In this document: positions 44,356 through 53,714 of the stretch, one piece after another
Numbering within the stretch: position 1 is the stretch's first letter
Layout of the letters: each line of letters starts with the position of its first letter
Origin: Methylosinus sp. H3A
GTDB taxonomy: Bacteria; Pseudomonadota; Alphaproteobacteria; Rhizobiales; Beijerinckiaceae
Assembly: GCF_015709455.1 (NCBI RefSeq)
Contig: NZ_JADNQW010000007.1
Span: forward strand, 87,544-151,543
Direction of reading: 5' to 3'
Length of the DNA: 64,000 bases
The notes under the pieces: generated by a model
Seen by the model: the letters and a program-made list of their open reading frames with translations, nothing else
Database searches by the model: none
Told to the model about the DNA's origin: nothing
Position numbers and translations under genes: made by a program

Positions 44356-45720
44356 TCACTCCTGCAACAGCGTCAGCGCGATTTTGAATGTCGCGCCGCC
44401 GCCGGGCGTCTCTTCGACCCAAATGCGGCCACCGTGAGCATCTATTATTTCTTTTGCGATCGCCAGCCCGAGGCCCGTGCCGGACTCGCTTTTTCGCCAA
44501 AAGGGTTCGAAAACCATTTCGCGAAAGGTCGGCGCGACGCCTTCGCCGTGATCGATGACCGCGATGACGCCGTGGTCGTCGATGCGGACCAGAATTGTTC
44601 CGTCTTTCGGCTCGGAGCGAAGCGCATTGTCGATGAGATTGGTCACGACGCAGTCGATCGCGCGCTGATTGCCGCGGACGATCACGGACGCTGCGCTGCT
44701 CTCGAAATCGATGAATCGATTGCAGTCCATCGCGAGCGGCAGAAAGTTGGAGACGATTTGTCGAACCGATTGCTCGAGATCGATGCGTCGATCGAGCGTC
44801 GTCTGGCCTTCCGTCAGCCGCGCGGCGACCAGCATTTGCTCGACGATCGAACGAAGCTGGCTCGCCTCGCCCAGCAATTCGCTCTTGAGCGTGGACGCTT
44901 TCGCATTCTCCAAGCGCGCGCGCATTATGGCGAGCGGCGTGCGCAATTCATGCGCCGCATTGGCGGTGAAGCGCCGCTGTCGCTCCACTCCCGCATCCAG
45001 GCGCATCAGCGCCTCGTTCATCCCGTCGACCAAAGGCGCGATTTCGATGGGAACGCCGCTCGTCGGCAAACGCTGGCGCAGCGAGTTCATGTCGATGCGG
45101 GCGACTTCGCCGGCGACCGCCCGCAAAGGCGTCAGGCCTCGCCGGACGACGATCCAAGCGAGCCCGAACGTCGTCAGCATGGCGACGATCAGATAGGTGC
45201 TGACCCAGGCCAGGTCATTCTCGAGGGAGAAAAAAATGTCCTCCGGCCGAAATTTTTGTCCGTAGAGCGCGACTTGCATCAAGCCGACGGGCGTCACGCG
45301 AAACATCATATGGCCGGAACTGCCGGGCCATTGTTCGTCCCCCATGGTGAAATGCAGATGATCGGCCCGGATCTCGGCAAGGCTCGCCAATTTGGAGACC
45401 AATTTCGGAGACGAGCCCGCGAGAGGCTGCATCCGCACCGGATCGAACACAGCGAAAAGCAGACCGGGAACGCGTTGGATTTCCGCCTGCAATTCGCGCG
45501 TCGGCTCGATTTTCCCGAGGCCGTCCTCTCCGCGAACCAATGACCCATTCACGAGAGCCGACACGCGAACAGACGCCATTTCATCGAATGACGCATTGAA
45601 GCCGCCGACCTTGGCGAGCCCGAGGACGAACATCACGATCCAAGCGAACACGAATGCGGGAAGCTGCGCGGCCGTCAGCAGAACAGTGACGCGCAACGCG
45701 AGCGATGGCGCATTCGTCAC
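44356..45720 (-). CDS. Sensor histidine kinase of a two-component system
   Basis: The GTG at 45720 overlaps the regulator stop (GTGA), giving a 454-residue protein. Two transmembrane helices (residues ~10-35 and ~172-192) enclose a periplasmic sensor of about 135 residues. Then come a HAMP linker, the H-box with His257 (FTANAAHELRTPLAIMRARL), the N-box (CVVTNLIDNALRSEPKDG) and G-boxes (VIDHGEGVAPTFREMVFEPF, SGTGLGLAIAKEIIDAHGG). The layout is QseC/PmrB-like. It works with the regulator at 45717-46409, whose gene is divergent from the second receptor cassette. Confidence 0.92.
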   Translation of the reverse strand: MTNAPSLALRVTVLLTAAQLPAFVFAWIVMFVLGLAKVGGFNASFDEMASVRVSALVNGSLVRGEDGLGKIEPTRELQAEIQRVPGLLFAVFDPVRMQPLAGSSPKLVSKLASLAEIRADHLHFTMGDEQWPGSSGHMMFRVTPVGLMQVALYGQKFRPEDIFFSLENDLAWVSTYLIVAMLTTFGLAWIVVRRGLTPLRAVAGEVARIDMNSLRQRLPTSGVPIEIAPLVDGMNEALMRLDAGVERQRRFTANAAHELRTPLAIMRARLENAKASTLKSELLGEASQLRSIVEQMLVAARLTEGQTTLDRRIDLEQSVRQIVSNFLPLAMDCNRFIDFESSAASVIVRGNQRAIDCVVTNLIDNALRSEPKDGTILVRIDDHGVIAVIDHGEGVAPTFREMVFEPFWRKSESGTGLGLAIAKEIIDAHGGRIWVEETPGGGATFKIALTLLQE

Positions 45721-46409
45721 GCCTCGTCCTCGATCGACTTCATTTCCCGAATGATGTAGCCGAGAGAACGCGCCGAATGTATTTCCACGCCGGCTTTCGA
45801 TTGGGTCAGACGAACGCGAAGCCGCGACACCAGCGACGTCAACGCATGGTCCTGCGTCTCGAGCTCGTGCCCATAGAGCTGGGCGTTCAGAGCTTCTCTC
45901 GAAACGACGCAATTGGCGCGCCGCAGCAATGTCTCCAGCAAGATCAATTCTCCGCGCGAGAATACAGCCGGTCGACCGGAGATCGACACAGTGCGTTCAT
46001 CGAGATCGAGGGACAGCGCCCCGAGCTCGATCGGCGGCGTCGGCTGGCCTCCATGCTTTCGAAGATGCGCGCGAATCCGAGCGATCATCTCGTCGAGGTT
46101 GAACGGCTTGGTCAGATAATCGTCCGCTCCGGCCTCCAAGCCATCGATTTTATCGTCGATGGCGTCGAGCGCGGTCAGCATCAGAATACGGATCGCCGGT
46201 TGCTTTTTTCTCAGAAGCGCGATCAGGGAGATGCCGTCCCCGTCCGGCAATCGCCTATCCAGCAAGGCGAGCGAATAGGCGCGATCCTCGAGCGCGATGA
46301 CCGCATCCTCTTTCGTGCCGACTCGATCGACGCCGTAGCCCGCACGCTCGATCCTGGACATTACTTGCGACGCCAAGGCCGCATGATCTTCCACCAAAAG
46401 AATTCGCAT
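45717..46409 (-). CDS. OmpR-family response regulator
   Basis: The 230-residue product has a receiver domain with Glu7/Asp8, the phosphorylation site Asp51 (LALLDRRLPDGDG), Thr79 and Lys101 (DDYLTKPFN). A winged-helix DNA-binding domain follows (VFSRGELILLETLLRRANCV, VSRLRVRLTQSKAGVEIHSA, LGYIIRE). It is coupled to the kinase gene by a 4-base overlap. It reads away from the Cys/His-rich protein-TBDR-PepSY cassette across a 325-base region, so that cassette is the obvious target. Confidence 0.93.
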   Translation of the reverse strand: MRILLVEDHAALASQVMSRIERAGYGVDRVGTKEDAVIALEDRAYSLALLDRRLPDGDGISLIALLRKKQPAIRILMLTALDAIDDKIDGLEAGADDYLTKPFNLDEMIARIRAHLRKHGGQPTPPIELGALSLDLDERTVSISGRPAVFSRGELILLETLLRRANCVVSREALNAQLYGHELETQDHALTSLVSRLRVRLTQSKAGVEIHSARSLGYIIREMKSIEDEA

Positions 46410-46734
46410 GGGCGCCGCTCCCAGCTTTCACCATTGCGCGGTTCGAGCGCTATGCGTCCGAAATGCGCGTCACCCATTTCATAACGAAGACGGCGCCTGT
46501 GGCAAGCGCCCGGCGGGCCGCGCAAAGCAGCGACTCTCATGCATGCCGGCTTTGGCGCTGTGGCGCCTTTGCAACAGTTCCCGCCTTTTTAATGTATTTT
46601 TCGATCCGCGAGGTTCCCACGACACTTCCCTCTTAATGCTCGAGCCAGCGACCCGTGGCGCGGTCCGGCGAAAGCCCGATAAAAATCGTGCTATAGCATT
46701 GGCCGAATGGGTCTTTTGGGGAATGTGGGCAGTC
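46410..46734. promoter_or_regulatory. Divergent control region of two-component system and second cassette
   Basis: This stretch has no gene. The middle (46590-46625) is AT-rich, with TTGCAA at 46569-46574 and a TGTATT-like box 18 bases later that could drive the plus-strand cassette with a leader of about 140 bases. No clear direct repeats for the regulator were found. Confidence 0.35.
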
Positions 46735-47169
46735 ATGATGTTCGCGCGAGAGGATCAGCGAGCGGGAAGGCGCCGACGACCGGCGTTTTCGGCGCGCTCT
46801 ATTCTCGTCTGCATGCTGGCGCTCCTGTTCACCTTCCAGAGTCTCGCCGCCGTCCCCTCTTCGGGCGCGCATCTTACGCGCCGCGGCGAGGCGAGTTTCG
46901 CCGCCTCTGCCCGTGGCGCGCCTTGTGTCGCGGATGCGCATGGCGGCGATGCGCCACCCGCCCATAGCGGCAATCACGCCCAGTGCTGCGTCCTTTGCGG
47001 CGCGCGCGATTTCGACGGCGCAGCGCTCGCGAGCCTGACGCCGGAGAGCGAAGCGTTCACGCCTCGGCACCTATCCGCCTCGCCTGCTCGGCTGCGCGAG
47101 GCGCTGGTCCGCCCGCCCACGGGCTGGGCCAGTTCCTGGTCGTCGCAGGCGCCGCCCTATTTCTCCTGA
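46735..47169 (+). CDS. Small exported Cys/His-rich protein, DUF2946-like (second cassette)
   Basis: The product has about 144 residues (ATG 46735 or 46738, GGGGA upstream). An Arg-rich start precedes a hydrophobic leader (SILVCMLALLFTFQSLAAV), then a His/Cys cluster (PPAHSGNHAQCCVLCGARDF) and the end WASSWSSQAPPYFS, which resembles that of the first-cassette protein. Metal binding in the periplasm is likely but unproven. It is 80 bases before the receptor ATG on the same strand. Confidence 0.65.
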   Translation: MMFAREDQRAGRRRRPAFSARSILVCMLALLFTFQSLAAVPSSGAHLTRRGEASFAASARGAPCVADAHGGDAPPAHSGNHAQCCVLCGARDFDGAALASLTPESEAFTPRHLSASPARLREALVRPPTGWASSWSSQAPPYFS

Positions 47170-47249
47170 CCGGCTGAATGAGGGCCGAAGGGCCAAATCA
47201 CCTCGTCACGGTTCATGCGGGCGTCGATCGCCGCGCAAGGAGAATTCCC

Positions 47250-49508
47250 ATGCTTCGTTCCATCCTGTTGCGCGGCGCATCCGCCGGCGCGCTCGCGGCC
47301 TTGTCCTTTTCCCACTCGGCGTCGGCGCAGGAGTCACTGCCGGCGATCGAGATCGGCGCTGCCGCGGGGCCGGTTCGCCCGACAGCGCAATCGGCGCGCG
47401 CCGAGGCGGAAAAGACCAGCTATCACTCCGAAAACGCGACAACAGCGCTGAAGACCAACACGTCCATCATGGAGACGCCAGTCTCGGTGCAAGTCGTGCC
47501 GCAGCAGGTGCTGCTGGATCAGCAGGCGATGACGCTGGCGCGCGCGGTGGACAATGTCAGCGGCGTTCGCTCATTCGATTCCGGCTATATCGGCGGCAAT
47601 GATCAATTTCAGATCCGCGGCTTCACGACCCCTTACGTGTATACGGACGGGCTGCGATTGCAGAGCGGCCTGCCGGGAACGTCATCGCTGATCAATGTCG
47701 AGAAGGTCGAGGTTCTCAAAGGGCCGGCTTCGATCCTCTATGGCCGCGCGGACCCCGGCGGCATCGTCAACGTCGTGACGAAGCAGCCCGAGGCGATTCC
47801 GCATTACGTCCTCCAGCAGCAATTCGGCTCCTATGGCTCCTACAGAACGACGCTGGACGCCACCGGACCGCTGACCAAAGACGACACGCTGCTCTATCGG
47901 CTGACGGCGGAGGCGGATCTCGAGCATTCCTTTCATGAGACGAACTATTCACGAAATTACTTCGTCTCGCCGGTTGTGCGGTGGAATATAGACGCCGCGA
48001 CACAAATAACATTCAATCTGCAATATGGCCGTCAAGCCATTCCCTTCGATGTCGGCACGTTCGGATTCACCAAATACGATCCGCTCTCATTGGTGTTCGG
48101 CGTGGGGCCGGCGGCCTTTCTGCCGCGCGAGCGGTCGTTCAACGATCCGAACTCCTCGATGAATGTCGAGACCGTGAAATACGGTTATAACTTCTCGCAT
48201 AAATTCTCGGAGGATTGGACTTTGACCAATCGCTTCGAAGGCATTGTCTATCACTCGGACAATTACCTGGTGGTTCCGGTCGGATTCGCCGCCAATTCGC
48301 CGACGCAATTGAGCCGCGTCGCGATCGCCAATAGCGGCGTGCGAGACAGCGTGAATTTAAATCTCGATCTCACGGGACGATTCGAAACCTATGGCGTCGA
48401 GCATTCGGTGCTGGTCGGCGGCGATTACCTCTCCAATCGGGCGTTCAATCCGTTTTTCGGCGCATCGAAAATTCGGCAATCGAACATCGACTATCTGTTT
48501 CCGATCCATAGCGTCACGCCGACAAATCTGAGCCAATACAATAGCTTCCTTCCCGGCTCGACCTCGATCAACCGAGAAGACTGGTACGGATTCTATGTTC
48601 AGGATCAGCTCAAGCTGCCCTACAATCTGTTCGTGTTGGCCGGAGCTCGCTACGACCGCGCCATCACGCATTCGAACGCCTATGACGGAAACGGCGAGCA
48701 GCTCGGCAATAATTCTCAGCGCGTCACGCCGCGGTTCGGCCTGCTGTGGCGGCCGATCGAGGAAGTGAGCCTCTATGGCAGCTATCTCGAAAACTTCGGC
48801 TCCGCCGGCGGTCTCTCCGGTCCCGCCGGGCCGACACAGCAAATTCTGCCTTCGGAAACTGCCCAGCAATGGGAGGTGGGCGTCAAAACCGAGCTGTTCG
48901 ACAAGCGCCTCACGGCGACTTTGGCCTATTACAATCTCATCAAGCAGCATGTCGGCGTGTCGGACCCCGATCCGACCAGAGCCGCTCTCGGCTATCGCGT
49001 CGCGACGGGCGAGATTCGCAACAGAGGCGTGGAGCTGGATGTCGCAGGCGAGATCCTGCCCGGTTGGAAGGTGATCGGAGGCTATTCCTATATCGACTCG
49101 ATCGTCGCCAAGGACGAGGGCGTCGTCAGCGATCCGCTCGGCAATATGGTCAGCTTCAAGGGCTTCACCGGCTTCATCCCGGCGGATGTGTCCCGTCACA
49201 TGGGCAATCTGTTCACGACCTACGAATTGCAGGACGGCGATTGGAAGGGCCTGAAATTCGGCGGCGGAGTCAACGCCCGTAGCAAATCCTATGGCGACAG
49301 CCTGAACAGCTATCATGTTCCCGGCTACGCCATCTTCAATCTGCTCGCGTCCTATAGCTGGAGCCTCTACGGGACCAAGCTGACCGCGCAGCTCAATGTC
49401 GAAAATCTGGCCGACACGCGCTATTACCCCACCGGCAACCGAGGCCAGTTCCAGATCGGCGTCGGAACGCCGCGAACATTCAAGGGCTCCATCCGCATGG
49501 AGTTCTGA
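47250..49508 (+). CDS. TonB-dependent siderophore-type receptor (second cassette)
   Basis: The 752-residue product starts at ATG 47250 behind AAGGAGA. It has a signal peptide, a TonB-box-like stretch and a plug with ferric-siderophore receptor features (ETPVSVQVVPQQVLLDQQAM, VEVLKGPASILYGRADPGGI), and a barrel ending FKGSIRMEF. It belongs to the FhuA/FoxA-like group rather than the vitamin B12 group. It is followed after 2 bases by the PepSY gene, a typical receptor plus periplasmic-face reductase pair for ferric or cupric chelates. Confidence 0.92.
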   Translation: MLRSILLRGASAGALAALSFSHSASAQESLPAIEIGAAAGPVRPTAQSARAEAEKTSYHSENATTALKTNTSIMETPVSVQVVPQQVLLDQQAMTLARAVDNVSGVRSFDSGYIGGNDQFQIRGFTTPYVYTDGLRLQSGLPGTSSLINVEKVEVLKGPASILYGRADPGGIVNVVTKQPEAIPHYVLQQQFGSYGSYRTTLDATGPLTKDDTLLYRLTAEADLEHSFHETNYSRNYFVSPVVRWNIDAATQITFNLQYGRQAIPFDVGTFGFTKYDPLSLVFGVGPAAFLPRERSFNDPNSSMNVETVKYGYNFSHKFSEDWTLTNRFEGIVYHSDNYLVVPVGFAANSPTQLSRVAIANSGVRDSVNLNLDLTGRFETYGVEHSVLVGGDYLSNRAFNPFFGASKIRQSNIDYLFPIHSVTPTNLSQYNSFLPGSTSINREDWYGFYVQDQLKLPYNLFVLAGARYDRAITHSNAYDGNGEQLGNNSQRVTPRFGLLWRPIEEVSLYGSYLENFGSAGGLSGPAGPTQQILPSETAQQWEVGVKTELFDKRLTATLAYYNLIKQHVGVSDPDPTRAALGYRVATGEIRNRGVELDVAGEILPGWKVIGGYSYIDSIVAKDEGVVSDPLGNMVSFKGFTGFIPADVSRHMGNLFTTYELQDGDWKGLKFGGGVNARSKSYGDSLNSYHVPGYAIFNLLASYSWSLYGTKLTAQLNVENLADTRYYPTGNRGQFQIGVGTPRTFKGSIRMEF

Positions 49509-49510
49509 CG

Positions 49511-50767
49511 ATGTCTCGCGCCTTCTGGGTGCGGGTTCATCGCTGGGCGGGCTTGGCGATGGCGGGGTTTCTCGTCATCGTCGGGCTGACCGGCGGCGTG
49601 CTCGCGTTTCGCGAGGAACTGGACGTCTGGCTCAACCCGGAGCTAGCGACCGTCGCGCCGCGTGACGCGCCTATGCTCGATCCGCTCGTCTTGCGCGAAC
49701 GCGCCGCCGCGCTCTATCCAGACGCGAGGATCGACGCGGCTCCCCTTCGCATCGAGCCGGGCCGCTCATTCGAAATCAGGGTCCACCGGCGAGCGCCGGA
49801 AGGCGGCGCTCTCACGACCTTCGTTTCGCTCGATCCTTACACGGGCGAGAAGCTCGGCGCCCGCGATTGGGGCGAGGTTTCGCTGGCGCGGAAGGACATT
49901 ATCTTCTTCCTCTATCGCCTGCATTACACGCTGGCGCTGCCGGCGAGCACGGGCGGCCTCGGCGCCTATCTGCTCGGCGTCACCGCGCTCGTCTGGACGA
50001 TAGACTGTTTCGTTTCCGCTTATCTCACCCTACCGCAGCAGCGAGGTGAAAAGCGCATTGCCTCGGCCAAATCCTGGTGGAGCCGCTGGAGGCCGGCTTG
50101 GCTGATCAAGTTCGGCGCCGGCGCCTATCGCATCAATTTCGACATTCATCGCGCTTTCGGACTTTGGACCTGGGCGATGCTGCTCGTTTTCGCCTGGTCG
50201 AGCGTCGGCTTCAACCTCGATGGCGTCTATACGCCGACGATGCGCGCGCTGTTCGGCCTGTCGCGGCCGAACGCGAACCCGCCCATGCGCGCGAATCCGC
50301 TCGACCGCCCACGGCTCGACTGGCGCGAGGCGCGCGACGTGGGTCGCGCTCTCCTCGGCGAGCAGGCGCGCCAGAATGGCTTCGCGATCGAGCGCGAGGA
50401 GTCTATCGCCCTCGATCGCGAGCATGGCGTCTACACAATTTCCGCACATAGTTCGCTCGACATTGGGAAGCGCGCTGGAGCCTCAGTGACCTTCGATGCG
50501 GACACGGGCGTTCTGCGCGAGGCGGCATGGACTGGAAGCGCTTCGGAAAAAGCCGGCGATGTGATCGACCGTTGGCTCGCCGCGTTGCACACGGCCGCCG
50601 TATTCGGTCTGCCGATGAAGATTTTCGTTTGCGCTATGGGCGCGGTGATCGCGACGCTCTCGGCCACCGGCGTCTACATCTGGTGGAAGAAGCGTGTGGC
50701 GCGACGACGGCATCCGCGCGCATCGGCGCATGTTCCTATCGCCATCGAGCGACGAGCTCGGTCCTGA
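49511..50767 (+). CDS. PepSY-domain inner-membrane protein (second cassette)
   Basis: The 418-residue product has four transmembrane segments (WAGLAMAGFLVIVGLTGGVL, GLGAYLLGVTALVWTIDCFV, HRAFGLWTWAMLLVFAWSSV, IFVCAMGAVIATLSATGVYI) and PepSY-type loops between them. Conserved His residues sit at VHRWAGL, YRLHYTLALP, DIHRAFGLW and LHTAAVFGLP, compatible with haem or metal-linked reduction of imported chelates. The ATG lies 2 bases after the receptor stop, implying coupled translation. Confidence 0.88.
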   Translation: MSRAFWVRVHRWAGLAMAGFLVIVGLTGGVLAFREELDVWLNPELATVAPRDAPMLDPLVLRERAAALYPDARIDAAPLRIEPGRSFEIRVHRRAPEGGALTTFVSLDPYTGEKLGARDWGEVSLARKDIIFFLYRLHYTLALPASTGGLGAYLLGVTALVWTIDCFVSAYLTLPQQRGEKRIASAKSWWSRWRPAWLIKFGAGAYRINFDIHRAFGLWTWAMLLVFAWSSVGFNLDGVYTPTMRALFGLSRPNANPPMRANPLDRPRLDWREARDVGRALLGEQARQNGFAIEREESIALDREHGVYTISAHSSLDIGKRAGASVTFDADTGVLREAAWTGSASEKAGDVIDRWLAALHTAAVFGLPMKIFVCAMGAVIATLSATGVYIWWKKRVARRRHPRASAHVPIAIERRARS

Positions 50768-51041
50768 CGTCCAGACTTTCAAAGTAGCGGGAGCCCGCCG
50801 ACCGGCGGATGTCATGCCGAGGGCGACGCGAACGGTCGGCCTCGGGTATTCCATCGAGCGATGTGGTCGTATATGACCAAAATGCAATTACGCAGATCGG
50901 ATTTCATCCCCTATCGTCGGGCCGAAAAAACGGCGTCGGCAGAGTCGACGATTGTAAGTCATAATAAGCTTCGTGGAGCGCGGCTCGACCACGGGGCGAT
51001 CCCGGTCGTCGCCGACCTTTCGTGCGTAGGAAATCCTCGCA
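50768..51041. other. Intergenic region before the second cyclase
   Basis: About 270 bases without a recognisable gene, AT-rich around 50880-50970, which should contain the promoter of the downstream cyclase gene. Confidence 0.4.
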
Positions 51042-52910
51042 ATGCAACGTAAGATCGCTGCAATTCTCGCCGCGGACGTCGCCCAATACAGCCGCTTGGT
51101 CGCGGAAGACGAGGAGGATGCGCTGGCGCGTCTCGCCTCCAGTCGCGAGGTGTTCGACGAATTCGTGGGCAAGGCCGGCGGACGGGTGTTCAATACGGCC
51201 GGCGACGCCGTATTCGCCGAATTTCCGAGCGCTGTGGAGGCTGTCCGCTGCGCCATCGACATTCAGGAATCGCTGCGAACCCAAAATCTCGGCGTTCCGC
51301 AGCGTCGCCAGATGCTGTTTCGGATCGGCGTGACCATCGGCGATGTGGTCGAGCGCGACGGCGACCTTCTGGGCGACGGCGTCAATATCGCCGCGCGGCT
51401 CGAGGGGCTGGCGGAGCCGGGCGGCATTTGCGTCTCCCGCAGCGTCTTCGAGCAGGTCGGCAACAAGATTTCCGTGCCGTTCCGCGACATTGGCGCGCAG
51501 GAGGTCAAAAATATTCCTCAGCCCGTGCATGCCTTCGTCGTGGATATGGCCGGCACCGTCGCCGGCGAATGGCGTCGCGCGCCGGGTTCGAGGCTCGCGC
51601 CACCGCCAAAGCCCGCCCCGCGCTGGCGAACGCCCGCGGCGGCGGCCGGCGTGTTCCTCATCGCGGCGGCGGCGGCGCTCACCTTCACGAAACATAGCGG
51701 CGGGCCGGCGTTCGCGCCGGTCGGGCTCTCCCCCTCCGACTCCGCCGAGGCCTATGCCGTGCTCGCGAAATCCGGCGGCGTCGTCCAGGACGCGCGCACG
51801 GCTCCGGAACTCTATCACAACGCCCGCACTTTCGAGGCGCGCGGCGACGCCGCCTCCGCCCGGCGCGATTATCTGGCGCTCGCGGAGCTCGGCACGGAGG
51901 CGCTCGACGCGCATCTGCGCTTCGCGGCGCTGCTGCGCGCCCAGGACGGGCGCGCCGGCGCGCGGGAGGCCTATGATCGCCTGCGCGAGGCGACCGGCTC
52001 CGGCGCCGCCGCGCTGGTTCATGCAACGCTGTTCGACGGCGCGGAGCGGCGCCGTCGCATCGAGGCTTTCGTCGCCGCGCGACCCGATTTCTCGCCGGCG
52101 CAGATGCTTCTCGCGGACGAGTATTCCGATGACCGGGTCGGCGCGCAGACCATCGGCGACCGACGAAAAGAGAAAGCCGCGCTCGCCGCTTTTCTCGCCG
52201 CGGACGCGGAAGGCGGACTGACGCCCTTCTTTCTGGACCATTCGGCGCTCGCCGAATGGCTCGAGCGCGCGCGCCGCCGCCACGCGGCGCTCGAAGCGGA
52301 ACATGCGACGGCTCGCGGCGCTCCCGCGGCGCAATTCATGCGCTCCAACGCCGGCTGGACAGTGTCGGTCTCCCTTCCCGAGCCCGCCGTCGCTCTGGCT
52401 TGGCGGCTCGGCGAGACTGGCGAATTTTCGGCGACCGGCGAAACGGCGGCGATCGATCAGCGCACGGGCCGGCTCATGCCCAATCTATCCTTCGATCTGC
52501 CCCCCGACACGCCGCCGTCGACGCTCTGGATCAAATATGAAGACGCCTCGAGCCGCGCCGTCGGCCCGTTTCCCGTCTCATTCGATCCGCATCGGGCGTT
52601 GGTCGACGGCCACCGCGACCTTCTCGAGCGGTTCTGGAACAATTGGGCGGCGTTCAGTCCCGACGGCCGTCTGGTCTACTACACGCAGTTGATGAGCTAT
52701 CGCTGCGCGATCGCCAAAGCCGAATTGGGCTTCGACGACAAGCCGCCGACCGTTCTGCCCATGCCGCCTTGCGACGAGCGCAATCCCTATTCCATCCCCG
52801 CAGACGCGGCGCCGTATCTGAAAGCGCCCGCGGGACTGAAAGCCGTGTCCGTGCGGCTGACCTATTCGAATGGCGAGCAATCGAAGGCCCGCGTGTTTCG
52901 TCGACAATAG
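51042..52910 (+). CDS. Class III adenylate/guanylate cyclase with large C-terminal extension
   Basis: The product has 622 residues. The N-terminal ~170 residues are a class III cyclase (KIAAILAADVAQYSRLVAED with a metal Asp, GGRVFNTAGDAVFAEFPSAV, RIGVTIGDVVERDGDLLGDG, VNIAARLEGLAEPGGICVSR). A transmembrane helix follows (AAAAGVFLIAAAAALTFTK). The rest is a periplasmic-side helical, TPR-like region and a beta-rich domain ending in PAGLKAVSVRLTYSNGEQS with two Cys residues (YRCAIAK, PPCDERNP). The catalytic domain is at the N terminus, opposite to the CHASE2 cyclase in this window. The signal sensed is unknown. Confidence 0.82.
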   Translation: MQRKIAAILAADVAQYSRLVAEDEEDALARLASSREVFDEFVGKAGGRVFNTAGDAVFAEFPSAVEAVRCAIDIQESLRTQNLGVPQRRQMLFRIGVTIGDVVERDGDLLGDGVNIAARLEGLAEPGGICVSRSVFEQVGNKISVPFRDIGAQEVKNIPQPVHAFVVDMAGTVAGEWRRAPGSRLAPPPKPAPRWRTPAAAAGVFLIAAAAALTFTKHSGGPAFAPVGLSPSDSAEAYAVLAKSGGVVQDARTAPELYHNARTFEARGDAASARRDYLALAELGTEALDAHLRFAALLRAQDGRAGAREAYDRLREATGSGAAALVHATLFDGAERRRRIEAFVAARPDFSPAQMLLADEYSDDRVGAQTIGDRRKEKAALAAFLAADAEGGLTPFFLDHSALAEWLERARRRHAALEAEHATARGAPAAQFMRSNAGWTVSVSLPEPAVALAWRLGETGEFSATGETAAIDQRTGRLMPNLSFDLPPDTPPSTLWIKYEDASSRAVGPFPVSFDPHRALVDGHRDLLERFWNNWAAFSPDGRLVYYTQLMSYRCAIAKAELGFDDKPPTVLPMPPCDERNPYSIPADAAPYLKAPAGLKAVSVRLTYSNGEQSKARVFRRQ

Positions 52911-53348
52911 CATCCGTTCGCGAGGAGCGAGCCGAAAGCGCGCTCACAGCGTCCCGCTGTTTGGCGGCGGTCGACTCGCTTTCGAGACGACCGCCGCGGC
53001 CGCGCTCGAACTGGAAGAGCCTCGACAGTTCGTCGACTGCTGGGAGAAGCTCACGAGAGAGCTGAATCTCGGACGCCCTTGAACGTGCGGGCGACGGGCG
53101 CCGACGACGTGGCGATTCACCTCCCGGCAGCTCGAGCGCGACGGGGAACCGACGGCCTGGATGCGTCCGTTGCGACACGAACGAACGCATCTCTGGTCGG
53201 CCTCCCGGCATATGCCGACGACAAGCGCCGAATGAGCGACTGTTTCGAGCGATTCCCATTCTCGGCCCTCTTCGAAACAATCGTTCGATTTCGACTCATC
53301 CGGCGGGCTGGAGGGTCGACGGTTTGCGACGCCGACGCCGGGTCGTCG
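52911..53348. other. Intergenic stretch, nothing recognised
   Basis: About 440 bases between the cyclase and the coiled-coil gene. Open frames on both strands are Arg-rich shadows with no domain or start signal. Confidence 0.4.
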
Positions 53349-53714
53349 CTATTTTCGGGCCTTTCGGGCGGCGTAGCGTGCGTCTCTGGCGGCCTTGCGT
53401 TCGGCCGCGGACGCAACTTCACGCTCCGCCTGCTCGGCGGCTCTCGCGTCGCGTTCCGCCTGCTCCGCCTGGAGGACCGTTTCGCGCGCGGCTCGGTCTT
53501 CCGCCGCGCGGGCTTCGGCGGCGAGGCGGGCGGCTTCGCGTTCTTCGGCTCGCGCCTCGCGCGCGGCGAGGATCGCCTGCCGGGCCATCAGCCGCTCGGC
53601 CGCGCCCTCGTTGATCTGGGCCGTCAAGGCGCGAAATTTTTCCAGCTTTGCTTTTTTCGCCGCCTCGGCGGCGCTTCGGCGCTCGTCAAAACCGGCGTTC
53701 TTAAAAATGGCCAT
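53349..53714 (-). CDS. Ala/Arg/Glu-rich coiled-coil protein, DUF6481-like
   Basis: The 121-residue product starts at ATG 53714 (MAIFKNAGFDERRSAAEAAK). It is almost wholly charged helix (EAARLAAEARAAEDRAARET, AEQAEREVASAAERKAARDA), as in DUF6481-type proteins common in alphaproteobacteria. It has no enzymatic motif. It is probably a cytoplasmic structural or nucleic-acid-associated protein. It is monocistronic. Confidence 0.7.
   Translation of the reverse strand: MAIFKNAGFDERRSAAEAAKKAKLEKFRALTAQINEGAAERLMARQAILAAREARAEEREAARLAAEARAAEDRAARETVLQAEQAERDARAAEQAEREVASAAERKAARDARYAARKARK

Noticed and set aside
46410..47250. Cobalamin riboswitch or methanobactin-type peptide gene before the second receptor
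   Set aside because: No B12-box (GCCACTG) sequence was seen and no short Cys-pair leader peptide with biosynthesis partners is present.
50904..52334. A 476-codon open frame on the minus strand
   Set aside because: It is antisense to the class III cyclase and has no domain or start signal.
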